DNA of 64,000 nucleotides from VRUE01 sp040508545. Its GTDB lineage: Bacteria > Actinomycetota > Thermoleophilia > Solirubrobacterales > 70-9. The position numbers were made by a program, and so were the translations under genes. A model generated the notes under the pieces. The model did no database searches, was not told where the DNA came from, and saw only the letters and a program-made list of their open reading frames with translations. The stretch is taken from NCBI GenBank assembly GCA_040508545.1, contig JBEVMR010000071.1:7768-71767 (forward strand), written 5' to 3'. Shown piece by piece: positions 7,814 through 18,265 of the stretch (position 1 is its first letter; every line of letters starts with the position of its first letter).

Positions 7814-9996
7814 GACGGGCCCCCGACGGCTGCGGCTGCGCCCGAGACCGTGATCTCGCTGATGGAGGGAACTTCTGCCGGTGCGCTCTTCAGGTCGGGA
7901 TCGGGCCGGCCCAGGATGAAGCCCTGCCCTCCGTCGATCACCCGATCGTTCATGACCTCCATCTCGTGCGCCTGCCGAACGAAGGACAGGATCTGCTCGG
8001 ACTCAATTCCCTCGGCGATGACGAAAGCGTCGGCCCGCCGTGCAAAGGCGATGATGGCCATCAAGAGAGCCTGGGCCTTCGGATCATCCACAGCGGCCGC
8101 AATCACGGACCGATCGATCTTGACGAAATCAACCGGAAGGTCCCGGAGCATCTCGAGGCCCGTGTTCCCGGTACCTACGTCATCGAGAGCGAGTTGGAAA
8201 CCGAGCTGCCGCAGTCGTTTTGCGCTCGCAATCACATGGTCCAACCGTGCCGGCGAGCGCTCGGGGATCTCGAGCACCACGCGCTTCGGGTCGAGCCCCA
8301 CCGCCTTCACGGCGCGCAGGAGGCGGTCGGCGTCGATCGTGCCGTGAATCAGTGAGTGGGGATTGACGTTGAGGAACAGCAGCACGCCCTCGGGCAGCTC
8401 GTCTGCTCGGGCAAGGGCGGCGGCGCGACAGACGGCGTCCAGCTCGTGCGCCCGGCCGATCTTCTCGGCGACGGCAAAGGCATCGGCTGGGCCCTCGAAC
8501 CCGTATCCGGGCCACGGGCGGGCCAGCGCCTCAAAGCCGAGGATCTCATCATCCTGAAGCTTCCAAATCGGCTGGAACGCCGTCTCCAATCGAGGCTCCG
8601 CCAACAGCGTACGTAGTGAGTGGACCTTGTCAGGGGTAACGACCGAGAGCCGATCCGCAACGTCGTCAAACACCATCACGCGTCCCCCTCCGGTGCGCTT
8701 CCCCTCATAAAGGGCGGCGTCGGCCTGCTCCCAGAGAGCCGCAGGGTCGCCATCGATACCCGGCGTAATCACGGCGATGCCGGCAGTTAGAGACGTCGGG
8801 CTATGGCTGCTACTGGCCTTGACCAGGAGCCGCTCGAGAGCGATTCGCGCTCGTTTGTCGTCGCTACCTGGCATCAGCAGGGCGAACTCGTCACCGCCGA
8901 TGCGGAAGGCGCGGTCCTCGGCCCTGCCTGACTCGAGTACCAGCGCGAACTCGGCCAGGACGTCGTCGCCCCGCCGATGTCCAAATCGGTCGTTGACGAG
9001 CTTGAAGTCGTCGAGGTCGAGCAGCGCCAACGCAACCGGCTCGCCGCGCCGCCCGGCAAATGCAACCGCGCGTGCCAGCTCCTCCTGAAACACGCTGTGG
9101 TTGCCGAGGTCGGTAAGCGGGTCGCGGCTGGCGCCCCTGAGCGCCTTGCCGTGTCGACGCACGAGGGCGCGACCGGCGATGAAATAGAACAGCACCAAGG
9201 CCACGATCAGCGCGATCGTGGAGAAGATGACGGTCTTGTCTCGCAACGCAGCAACCTGGGTGTTGAGCGCGCTCGCGTCCTGGTTGACCTCCAGCACGTA
9301 ACGCCTACCATCGAGCTTCACCGGCACGATGAACTCAAAGCGCGAGGCACCTTCCTCGCTCTCGGTCTCGACCCCAGCGAAACTCTGCCCCTTGCTCAGT
9401 GCCGCGTCGAACTTGGGGTTCGGGTCGATCCGTCCGCGCAGATTGGAGTCGCGGGGCGCAACCACCTCCCTCATCCCGGCGTCAAAGAGAGTTGCCGAAA
9501 CGATGTCGGGGCGGTCTCTCAGCGAGTCGACAAGATCGAGAGTGTCGTCCATCGCGTCGGCCGGGCCCGATCCCTCGCGATAAGCCTTTTCCAGTGCGAC
9601 ACCCTCGGCGCCGTAGTAACGCGATCCCTGATCGATCAGCTGTTGGGTAATCGCGTTGGTGAAGAAAATCTGACTCCCCACGACCAACATGGTCATGCTG
9701 ACCATCAACGCCAGCACGATCCTCAGCGCAAAGGAGTAACGCCGCAGGCCGGAACCGAGCCGACGCAGCGCGTGATTGAAGAGACGCCTGCGCTTCGAGG
9801 GCGGCTCGTTGCCGTGCACTCCATCATCCAAATGCCCAGATCCCCCCCGATCTGAGTCGGTCTGGGCGATGCCGGTTGGAGGGGGAAGCGCGGCGGTCAT
9901 TTTTTTGGCGAGTTCGAAGTGTTCGCGAATCAATCGACCAAACCCGAGCAGAACGTGAGTCTCGGTGGGCTGGCAGGTGCGGGGCTGCTCGTTCAC
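7810..9996 (-). CDS. Membrane GGDEF-EAL protein (c-di-GMP cyclase/phosphodiesterase)
   Basis: 728 residues. There are two membrane segments (about 90-115 and 250-270) around an extracytoplasmic sensor loop of about 135 residues, then GGDEF (about 290-445) and EAL (about 460-705). The GGDEF motif is intact (RIGGDEFALL), with an RAED inhibitory I-site five residues upstream. EAL ligands are visible: GFEALAR, NVNP, EIPE, DDVGTGN, KIDRS, AEGIES, GQGF. Both activities could be functional. The start overlaps the stop of the upstream HD-GYP regulator and its own stop overlaps the next start, so the operon is translationally coupled. Confidence 0.93.
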   Translation of the reverse strand: MNEQPRTCQPTETHVLLGFGRLIREHFELAKKMTAALPPPTGIAQTDSDRGGSGHLDDGVHGNEPPSKRRRLFNHALRRLGSGLRRYSFALRIVLALMVSMTMLVVGSQIFFTNAITQQLIDQGSRYYGAEGVALEKAYREGSGPADAMDDTLDLVDSLRDRPDIVSATLFDAGMREVVAPRDSNLRGRIDPNPKFDAALSKGQSFAGVETESEEGASRFEFIVPVKLDGRRYVLEVNQDASALNTQVAALRDKTVIFSTIALIVALVLFYFIAGRALVRRHGKALRGASRDPLTDLGNHSVFQEELARAVAFAGRRGEPVALALLDLDDFKLVNDRFGHRRGDDVLAEFALVLESGRAEDRAFRIGGDEFALLMPGSDDKRARIALERLLVKASSSHSPTSLTAGIAVITPGIDGDPAALWEQADAALYEGKRTGGGRVMVFDDVADRLSVVTPDKVHSLRTLLAEPRLETAFQPIWKLQDDEILGFEALARPWPGYGFEGPADAFAVAEKIGRAHELDAVCRAAALARADELPEGVLLFLNVNPHSLIHGTIDADRLLRAVKAVGLDPKRVVLEIPERSPARLDHVIASAKRLRQLGFQLALDDVGTGNTGLEMLRDLPVDFVKIDRSVIAAAVDDPKAQALLMAIIAFARRADAFVIAEGIESEQILSFVRQAHEMEVMNDRVIDGGQGFILGRPDPDLKSAPAEVPSISEITVSGAAAAVGGPS

Positions 9997-11078
9997 CGCG
10001 ACGAGCTCGCCTCGACTCCCGGCACCTCGAGTGCCTCGTCAACGTGCTCGATGAAGCAATCGAGCAAGGCGGGATCGAAGTGGGTACCCCTGCCCTCGTG
10101 CATGATCTCGAGCGTGCGCTCCAGCGGTAGCCGCGTCCGGTAGGGACGATCGCTGATCAGCGCGTCGAAGACATCGACTATCGCAACGATGCGCCCGGCC
10201 AGCAAGATCTTCTCGCCGGGCAAGCCTGCCGGATAGCCATTTCCGTCGAAGTGCTCATGGTGGGTGACAGCGATCTCCGCGGCAAGGTCGAGCAGGGGAG
10301 AGCCTGAGTAGGCAAGGATGTCGTGGCCGATCTGAGCGTGCCGCCTCATCACCTCGCGCTCGCCGCGATTCAGCCCCCCCGGCTTCAACAGGATCGCGTC
10401 GGGAATCGCCACCTTGCCGACATCGTGCATCGGGGCGGCCAAAGCGATAGCGCGCACCGCCTCCTCCCCCTCGACTCCACAGGCCCGGGCGAGCAACGCG
10501 GAGTTGCGGCCTATGCGACGGATATGGGCGCCCGTCTCCAGGTCTCGCTTGCCGACTGCCTCACTCAACCGTCGCAGCATCTCGGCCTGCTGGTTATCGA
10601 TCAACCGCTCGCGCTCCGCAACATCCATCAGTGCCTCCTTCACCTCGGTTGCCCTCTTACGTGCCTCTGGTAGGGAGTGATTGCTGAGATGCCGTTGATC
10701 GCGGCGGCGGCGCGACTGTTCAAGCGCACAGTCGACATGGATCAGCAGCTCATTGCGACTGCAGGGCTTGACCATGTAGCCGTCCGCCCCCCGCTCGCTC
10801 GCCAGATGAGCGATTGCCGGGTTGTCTTCGCCGGTCACCATCAACACCGCAATCTCGCGGTCGGATTTGTCGAGCTCCTCGAGGAGAGTCATCCCACTCT
10901 CGCCGGGCATGTTTAGGTCGCAGATGACCAGGTCGTAGCGATCTGCGTCGAGCACCTCGCGGGCCCCGGGAACGCTCTCCGCGGTAGCGCACTCGTATCC
11001 GTCCGCAACCAGGGCACGCGAAAACGTCTGGCGCAAGGACACCTCGTCATCAACCAGGAGGATCCGCTCGCCTGACAC
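9993..11078 (-). CDS. Response regulator with HD-GYP output
   Basis: 361 residues: an intact receiver (VDDE, phosphoacceptor Asp in LVICDLNMPG, Thr in MVTG, Lys in MVKPC) followed by a short helical linker and an HD-GYP phosphodiesterase (MHDVGKVAI, RHAQIGHDI, THHEHFDGNGYP, IVDVFDAL). It should be phosphorylated by the hybrid kinase encoded immediately upstream (3-base gap) and degrade c-di-GMP. It shares domain layout with the last gene of the operon but keeps all receiver residues. Confidence 0.93.
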   Translation of the reverse strand: MSGERILLVDDEVSLRQTFSRALVADGYECATAESVPGAREVLDADRYDLVICDLNMPGESGMTLLEELDKSDREIAVLMVTGEDNPAIAHLASERGADGYMVKPCSRNELLIHVDCALEQSRRRRDQRHLSNHSLPEARKRATEVKEALMDVAERERLIDNQQAEMLRRLSEAVGKRDLETGAHIRRIGRNSALLARACGVEGEEAVRAIALAAPMHDVGKVAIPDAILLKPGGLNRGEREVMRRHAQIGHDILAYSGSPLLDLAAEIAVTHHEHFDGNGYPAGLPGEKILLAGRIVAIVDVFDALISDRPYRTRLPLERTLEIMHEGRGTHFDPALLDCFIEHVDEALEVPGVEASSSR

Positions 11079-11081
11079 CGG

Positions 11082-13040
<1,959 letters not shown>

Positions 13041-13401
13041 TGGCGTCGTCCTAGCGAATCAGTAGCTGTCCGCCGTCCCAAGGCCCACTAACGTCGCTGC
13101 CTGGGAACTGCTCACGGGCACCAGCATTAGACCCAAAACGAGCAGAAGACTCTGATTGAACCCAGCCTCATACTACCCTCGCTTCTTTTGCACCCCCTGG
13201 GCCCCAATAGGACAGAGCCCAGGGAGCTGGGCTAATGGCGCGGGATCGACACACGGGAGGCTGTGATGAATTGGTCGAATTGCCGGGCCGCCTAAGCCGC
13301 ACTATCGAAGCTCGACCCAAAGAACACAATCCCCCGAATATATGAGGCGGTGCGAATATCCCCCAACGAAGCTACCCAAAAAGGTTGGGATTGATGCGCG
13401 G
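13041..13401. other. Intergenic region upstream of the c-di-GMP operon
   Basis: 361 bases without a supportable ORF. It contains an imperfect palindrome CCCTGGGC...GCCCAGGG near 13194-13221 that could be an operator or the terminator of the LuxR-type gene. No clear -35/-10 pair was identified. Confidence 0.4.
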
Positions 13402-14085
13402 CTATATCTCCCAGGTGATCTGCCCTGTCACCAACGCGATTGCCACGGCATGTGCACGCGTGTGCGCCCCGAGCTTGCCCAGCGCGTTATGAACGTGGGA
13501 CTTGACGGTCTCCGGGGAGAGAAACAGGCGCTCCGCAATGTCACCGCTCTGAAGCCCCGACGCAACCAAAGTCATGACCTCGCGCTCACGCTCGGTAAGT
13601 GGTAGCCGGCCAGTCCCCTCTGCCACCACCGGCGCCCAGGTCGCTTTGCTGGCCAGGGCCTTCGTCGCCTCAGCAGATGCCTCCTCGGGTGGGATGAAGA
13701 CAGAAAGGTGGCGGGCAGGCAGTACGTTGGCGGTGGCGCTGAACTCGACTGGCACCGGTCCGCGGTCCGGAACATATAACTGGTACCACCCCTCCGCCCC
13801 TCCACTCGCGAGGAACGCCGCCCATTGTTCCTCGAGTTTCTTACGCTCGTTGGGAGACGTGAACTCGTCCATCGTTCGCCAGGGAATCTCCTCCCAGCTG
13901 ATTCCCAGCAGGTCACACGCAGCAGTGTTCCCGGTGACCCAGCGTCGCTGGTCGTCGGCGATGAGCATGGGGTGTCGCGACCGCTCAAACGCCGCCCGCA
14001 AGCGCACGGCTGCCTGGGAACCGGTCTCGCCCTCCAAAAAGAGCGAGCCATTCTCTCCCTCACCAGGAAGGTCAGGAGAAGCCAT
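13402..14085 (-). CDS. PAS - LuxR-type transcriptional regulator
   Basis: 227 residues: a PAS domain (about 28-130) and a GerE/LuxR helix-turn-helix at the C-terminus (LTEREREVMTLVASGLQSGDIA..L.LS..TVKSHV). No receiver domain is present, so activity is probably set by a PAS ligand or partner. It lies just upstream of the c-di-GMP operon on the same strand, separated by 360 bases, and may regulate it. Confidence 0.9.
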   Translation of the reverse strand: MASPDLPGEGENGSLFLEGETGSQAAVRLRAAFERSRHPMLIADDQRRWVTGNTAACDLLGISWEEIPWRTMDEFTSPNERKKLEEQWAAFLASGGAEGWYQLYVPDRGPVPVEFSATANVLPARHLSVFIPPEEASAEATKALASKATWAPVVAEGTGRLPLTEREREVMTLVASGLQSGDIAERLFLSPETVKSHVHNALGKLGAHTRAHAVAIALVTGQITWEI

Positions 14086-14211
14086 TACGACCTCGCTCGT
14101 TTCTAGACCTGGAGTTGCCGATTACTCTATTTCGTACGATAAGACGCAAGACCTTGCTGATGCAAGGCTTGGCCCAAAACATAGCCATCCTCGCCCTGCG
14201 CGGCTGTCAGG

Positions 14212-14260
14212 TACTAAGGGGTACCCCAAGTAAAGGGGCAAACCGCCAAGTGGCCCCTTT
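14212..14260. repeat. Tandem palindromes upstream of the PAS-LuxR gene
   Basis: TACTAAGGGGTACCCCAAGTA (14212-14232) is a near-perfect 21-base palindrome. It is followed directly by an 8-bp hairpin AAAGGGGC / GCCCCTTT (14232-14239 and 14253-14260). The surrounding 14086-14387 holds no supportable gene. Likely roles are operator sites for the divergent region or a structured leader. Confidence 0.5.
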
Positions 14261-14387
14261 GGGGGATTCCACAGCGCTTTCCCACATCCGGGGGATTGTG
14301 CTCGCCCACAGAAGCCCTGATAGTGAGCACTCAGTGGCGGCTGGTAACGGACGACCGCCGTCAGCTGATCCATGGCAGTTATCTCAG

Positions 14388-14423
14388 GCCCCCTAGGTCC
14401 CTCCCCTGCCGGACCTAGGGGGC
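14388..14423 (-). terminator. Strong hairpin terminator after the collagen-like gene
   Basis: A perfect 13-bp stem GCCCCCTAGGTCC / GGACCTAGGGGGC with a 10-base loop, starting 14 bases past the stop codon at 14437. There is no long T tract, as is common in high-GC Actinomycetota. Confidence 0.75.
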
Positions 14424-14436
14424 TTCAACGAAAGTC

Positions 14437-15375
14437 CTACGCGGTCGGGATCGCGATCAGACTGCTGAAGTTGGCCGCCCCGTTGGCCACCAGAACACTG
14501 CACTGGACACTCAGCACGGTCGGCGACGTCGTCGTCGTAGTCACCGCTTGCAGCGAGGCCGGGATCGCGGCGAGAGCAGGCAGCGTCTTCATCGCGATCT
14601 GATCGATCGTGGTGGCGCCTGCCTTCAGCGTGCATTCGACGCTGTCTCCGGCGCCGGTGTGAGAGAGCTGGGTCTTTGCCAGGACGACATAGTTGCCCGC
14701 CGGAACTGCCAGTTCGACCACAGTGGTCGGGGGACTGGCAGTGGGAAGCGGAGTCAGTCCTTTCGTCGCCGACAACGGGGCGACCGTGCCGTTGGTTCCG
14801 TTGTTGCCGTTGGTTCCGTTGATGCCGTCAACTCCGTCAATCCCATCGGCGCCGTCGGTTCCATCGATGCCATTGGCGCCGTTCGGACCGTTGGCCCCGT
14901 TGCTGCCTTTCGCTCCTTCGGCGCCGTTTGCGCCGTTGGCCCCATTGGCACCGTTGGCCCCATTGCTGCCGTCGATCCCGTCGATGCCATTGATGCCGTT
15001 GGCACCGGCGACGCCGTTGCTGCCGTGAGCCCCGTCGATGCCGTTAGCGCCATTGGCACCGTTCGGACCGTTGGCCCCGTTGCTGCCGGGGGTTCCACCG
15101 GGGCCCGTGGCACCCTGCGCACCAGCAACGGCCTGGCCGCCTTCCAGAAACGCCTGCATGCTCGCACTCAGGTCCCTGGGTTGGACCGCACCATCCTTGA
15201 TCGCCTTGCTGGCAACCGCCCCCGGCGCGATGTCGGCGGCGTGGATGAGGCCGTTTGCTGCGACCGCCGATCCGCCGAGGACGACAAACACGGCGGCTCC
15301 AGCGAGGAGGATCGAGGGGGTCGGCCACCACCGCCGCTCTCGGTTTCCATGGCTTCTTGCTGCACGGTTCGTCAT
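14437..15375 (-). CDS. Collagen-like surface protein with Gly-X-Asn/Asp repeats
   Basis: 312 residues from an ATG with AGGAG nine bases upstream. Residues 20-45 form one membrane or signal segment. About residues 95-195 are roughly 35 Gly-X-Y triplets in which Y is mostly Asn or Asp (GANGPNGANG, GIDGIDG) instead of hydroxyproline. A C-terminal globular domain of about 100 residues follows, with two Cys. It is likely a cell-surface or extracellular fibrous protein with the globular part acting as trimerisation head. Stability of such an Asn-rich triple helix is uncertain. The gene stands alone with its own terminator. Confidence 0.82.
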   Translation of the reverse strand: MTNRAARSHGNRERRWWPTPSILLAGAAVFVVLGGSAVAANGLIHAADIAPGAVASKAIKDGAVQPRDLSASMQAFLEGGQAVAGAQGATGPGGTPGSNGANGPNGANGANGIDGAHGSNGVAGANGINGIDGIDGSNGANGANGANGANGAEGAKGSNGANGPNGANGIDGTDGADGIDGVDGINGTNGNNGTNGTVAPLSATKGLTPLPTASPPTTVVELAVPAGNYVVLAKTQLSHTGAGDSVECTLKAGATTIDQIAMKTLPALAAIPASLQAVTTTTTSPTVLSVQCSVLVANGAANFSSLIAIPTA

Positions 15376-15550
15376 TGGTACCGCTCCTTTGGATAACCGC
15401 TTTGCTGGAGCGGTACAGGTGGCGAGAGCGATTGCCCTCGCTACTGGGCCATCGACGGACCAACGGTCGCACATGAGCCTTTTGCTACATGCGGACGTTA
15501 AGGCTGCGGCGTGAGCGGATCGCCTGACATCTCGGGACTACATTTTGGAC

Positions 15551-17047
15551 CTACCGCTCCGCCGGGGCCTCGCCTGCGAGGACTGGATCGGCCGTTGGAT
15601 CGAGGCCCGGGGCGGCACCGACGTCGACCCCGCCGGGCAGCAATGGGCCAAACCCCTTGCGCGTCATCTCCCCCCAGTGCTGCTTACGACGCATCAGCGT
15701 GTACCACGAACGCATGCGCACGACCGCGAGCAGCTGACGGTAGCCGACGTTCTCGGCGACAGCGCAGAGGGTCAGGCGAATGAGGTCGCTCCAGCCCGGA
15801 TAGCGGCGGAAGGCGCGCTCCTCCATCAGGATCACGAGAAAGCTCAGCACGAGGCTGTAGGTCAGGGAGACGGCGAAGAACGCCAGCGCAAACGGGAGCG
15901 AGACGAGCCCGAGAACCAGGGAAAGTGCGAACAGGGTGTAGCCGAGGCACTCGATCGTGGGGCCGAGCAACTCGAAGAAGATGAAGTACGGCATCGCGAC
16001 GCAGCCGATCCGCCCGTAGCGGGGCCGCAGCAGCATCTTTCGGTGGCGGGCGATCATCTCGATCAGGCCACGCTGCCAGCGGTCCCGCTGGCGCACGAGC
16101 GTGCCGAGATCCTCCGGGCACTCCGTCCAGCAGATCGGGTCGGGGAAGAACGTGATCCGACAGGGCTTCTGGCGCTCGCGCTGGTGGCGATGCAGCCGCA
16201 GCACAAGCTCGGCGTCCTCGCCGACGGTCGTCGGGTCATAGCCGCCGACCTCGACGCACACGTCGCGCCGAAAGAGCCCGAAGGCCCCCGAGATGATCAG
16301 CAGCATGCCGCTCTTCGACCAGCCGATACGGCCGCCGAGGAAGGCCCGCAAATACTCGATGATCTGCAGGTTGGCGAGCAGGTTCCGCGGCGTGCGCACT
16401 CTGGCAAGGCGTCCGTCCTCGAACTCCGATCCGTTGACGATGCGCACTATCCCGCCGACGGCGACCGTCTCCGGCTCTGCCTGGAACTCCCAGACCAGAC
16501 GCGACAGGGCGTCAGCGTCGAGGATCGTGTCAGCGTCGATTGCGCAGAAGAGCGGGTAGATCGCGTGGTTGATGCCGGCGTTCAACGCATCGGCCTTGCC
16601 GCCGTTGACCTTGTCGATGACAACGACGTGCGGCTCGAGCGGACTCGTGTACACACCGCGGACCAGCTGCGTAGGAATGTTGGAGCGCGGGATGCGGCCG
16701 ACCTTGACGAGACCGAAGGCATCCGTCAGCGCCGCCATCGTCCCGTCCGTCGAGCCGTCGTTGACAACGACGATCTCGAACTCGACGAACTGCGACGTGA
16801 GCAGCGAGCGCAGCGAGGCGACGATCGAAGGAGCCTCGTTGTAAGCCGGCACGAGGATCGAGACGGGCATGCTCATCTCTGACTCGGCTACAGCACGGTA
16901 GTCGCGCATCGGCCGCCGCTCGACGTAGTCCTCGATCGCCCGCCAGCCCACGATCGCGAGCACGGTGAAGGTCAGCTGCAGCACGACGAAGTAGCCCAGC
17001 GTGAAGACGTTGAAGCCGTGCAGGATCTGTTCGAGCAGGCCGATCAT
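15551..17047 (-). CDS. Processive family 2 glycosyltransferase (BcsA/PgaC/HasA-like)
   Basis: 498 residues. One N-terminal membrane helix (about 12-35), a GT-A catalytic domain (NDGSTDGT, IDADTI for the DxD, GEDAEL for the general base, QRDRW as the QxxRW motif that marks processive enzymes), and three to four C-terminal membrane helices. It should polymerise and export a beta-linked polysaccharide across the membrane. Its start overlaps the stop of the HEAT-repeat gene (ATGA). No PilZ domain is seen, so direct c-di-GMP control is not evident, although a c-di-GMP operon lies nearby. Confidence 0.9.
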   Translation of the reverse strand: MIGLLEQILHGFNVFTLGYFVVLQLTFTVLAIVGWRAIEDYVERRPMRDYRAVAESEMSMPVSILVPAYNEAPSIVASLRSLLTSQFVEFEIVVVNDGSTDGTMAALTDAFGLVKVGRIPRSNIPTQLVRGVYTSPLEPHVVVIDKVNGGKADALNAGINHAIYPLFCAIDADTILDADALSRLVWEFQAEPETVAVGGIVRIVNGSEFEDGRLARVRTPRNLLANLQIIEYLRAFLGGRIGWSKSGMLLIISGAFGLFRRDVCVEVGGYDPTTVGEDAELVLRLHRHQRERQKPCRITFFPDPICWTECPEDLGTLVRQRDRWQRGLIEMIARHRKMLLRPRYGRIGCVAMPYFIFFELLGPTIECLGYTLFALSLVLGLVSLPFALAFFAVSLTYSLVLSFLVILMEERAFRRYPGWSDLIRLTLCAVAENVGYRQLLAVVRMRSWYTLMRRKQHWGEMTRKGFGPLLPGGVDVGAAPGLDPTADPVLAGEAPAER

Positions 17048-18141
17048 GCTGCTGCGTGCTCCTCGATCACCGCGTGCAGCGCAAGCTGCTCGCGTGCCCG
17101 GTCAGCCGCGTAGCGATCGTCGTGCTCCAAGGTGCGCTGGAGTGCCTCAATTCCCGGCTCGCCGAGATCGCGCAGCGCACGCGCCGCATTCGCACGCACC
17201 CACCAGGCCTGGTCAGAGAGACATCGCTCCAGCGGCTCCAAGGCGTCAGCGGCGCCCAGTGCGCCAAGCGACTTCGCCGCCTGGGCGCGAACCGGCCAGT
17301 CATCCGATTCCAGGGTGGCGATCAGGGCCGGCACGCATGCCGCCCCACCGACCCGCCCGAGCGCACGTGCCGCGGAGATCCGCACCTCCACCGAGTCCCT
17401 GTCCAGCAGGGCGGCGAGCGCGGTTGCGGCGCGAGGATCGCGAGCGAGACCCAAGGCGCGCGCGAGGCTCGCGTCGAGCTCGACCTCCTCACCGCGCGGT
17501 GCGACACCGGTAAGGACTTCTGAGACCGGGGTGGGGCCCTCTCCCAATGCGACGAGAACGGTCTCCACGGCCCAGGGCGCTCCGAGCCGCTCGATGATCC
17601 GCTCAGGTGGCAGCACGTGGGCCACGAGGCCCCAGATCAGCGCCTCGGCGGCATCTGGGGTAGCCGCACGGGCGAGTCCAGAGCAGGCGACGAGACGCAC
17701 GTCCGGGTCGGGGTCACCCAGCAAGGGGACGATCTGCTCGACAACCGCCGGCACGCCGGGTCGCGTGAGCAGCAAAGCGGCGCGGGCACGGGTGGTCGGA
17801 CGACGGGATCCGAGGTCCGCGCTCAGTCTCTCGAGCAGCTCGGAGGCCTCCATGGCGTGGCGGAGAGCGCTGAGCTGCGAGCGGGAGAGCGTGGCGTACA
17901 CCGCGTCGATAGCGACCGCGAGATCGACCTGCGCAGCGGCGCTCCAAACGTCGCCGCAGATCGCGGCGATGGCGGCGGAGTCCTCGTCACGGAGTGCCGC
18001 CGCGTAGCGGGCGCGGCGCTCGCCCGATCGCAGCTCTCGACGATCACGCAACAGCTTACGAGTGACAGCGAGACCGACGAGCGCTATCCACAGCAACAAA
18101 CTCGATCCCACCAGCACGATGAGACCAGTCAGGGAAGTCAT
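17044..18141 (-). CDS. Membrane-anchored HEAT-repeat protein
   Basis: About 365 residues. One N-terminal membrane helix (LTGLIVLVGSSLLLWIALVGLAV) is followed by a cytoplasmic solenoid of HEAT repeats (for example DPDPDVRLVACSGLARA, DSVEVRISAARALGRVG, DDWPVRAQAAKSLGALG, DQAWWVRANAARALRDLG). Starts at 18141 or 18174 are possible. It is translationally coupled to the downstream processive glycosyltransferase, which suggests a scaffold or regulator for polysaccharide synthesis. Confidence 0.88.
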   Translation of the reverse strand: MTSLTGLIVLVGSSLLLWIALVGLAVTRKLLRDRRELRSGERRARYAAALRDEDSAAIAAICGDVWSAAAQVDLAVAIDAVYATLSRSQLSALRHAMEASELLERLSADLGSRRPTTRARAALLLTRPGVPAVVEQIVPLLGDPDPDVRLVACSGLARAATPDAAEALIWGLVAHVLPPERIIERLGAPWAVETVLVALGEGPTPVSEVLTGVAPRGEEVELDASLARALGLARDPRAATALAALLDRDSVEVRISAARALGRVGGAACVPALIATLESDDWPVRAQAAKSLGALGAADALEPLERCLSDQAWWVRANAARALRDLGEPGIEALQRTLEHDDRYAADRAREQLALHAVIEEHAAA

Positions 18142-18265
18142 CGTCACCTGCCTATCGACGGTCCCAGTGCCCACCTAAAGCGTGCCGGCGACCTCCCAAC
18201 TCAAGTCCGCGACCAAACGGTCGATGAACGCATGTCGTTCCCCCTCACCTACGCAAGGACTCTCT

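Noticed and set aside
13325..14300. Inverted 12-mer CGGGGGATTGTG on both sides of the LuxR-type gene as a mobile-element end
   Set aside because: Twelve-base matches are expected by chance in 64 kb of biased sequence, and no element structure is present. Mentioned only as a possible binding motif.
14780..15110. Short tandem DNA repeats as a CRISPR or minisatellite
   Set aside because: The periodicity is 9 bases and reflects the Gly-X-Y codons of the collagen-like protein. No CRISPR-like repeat-spacer array was seen anywhere in the window.
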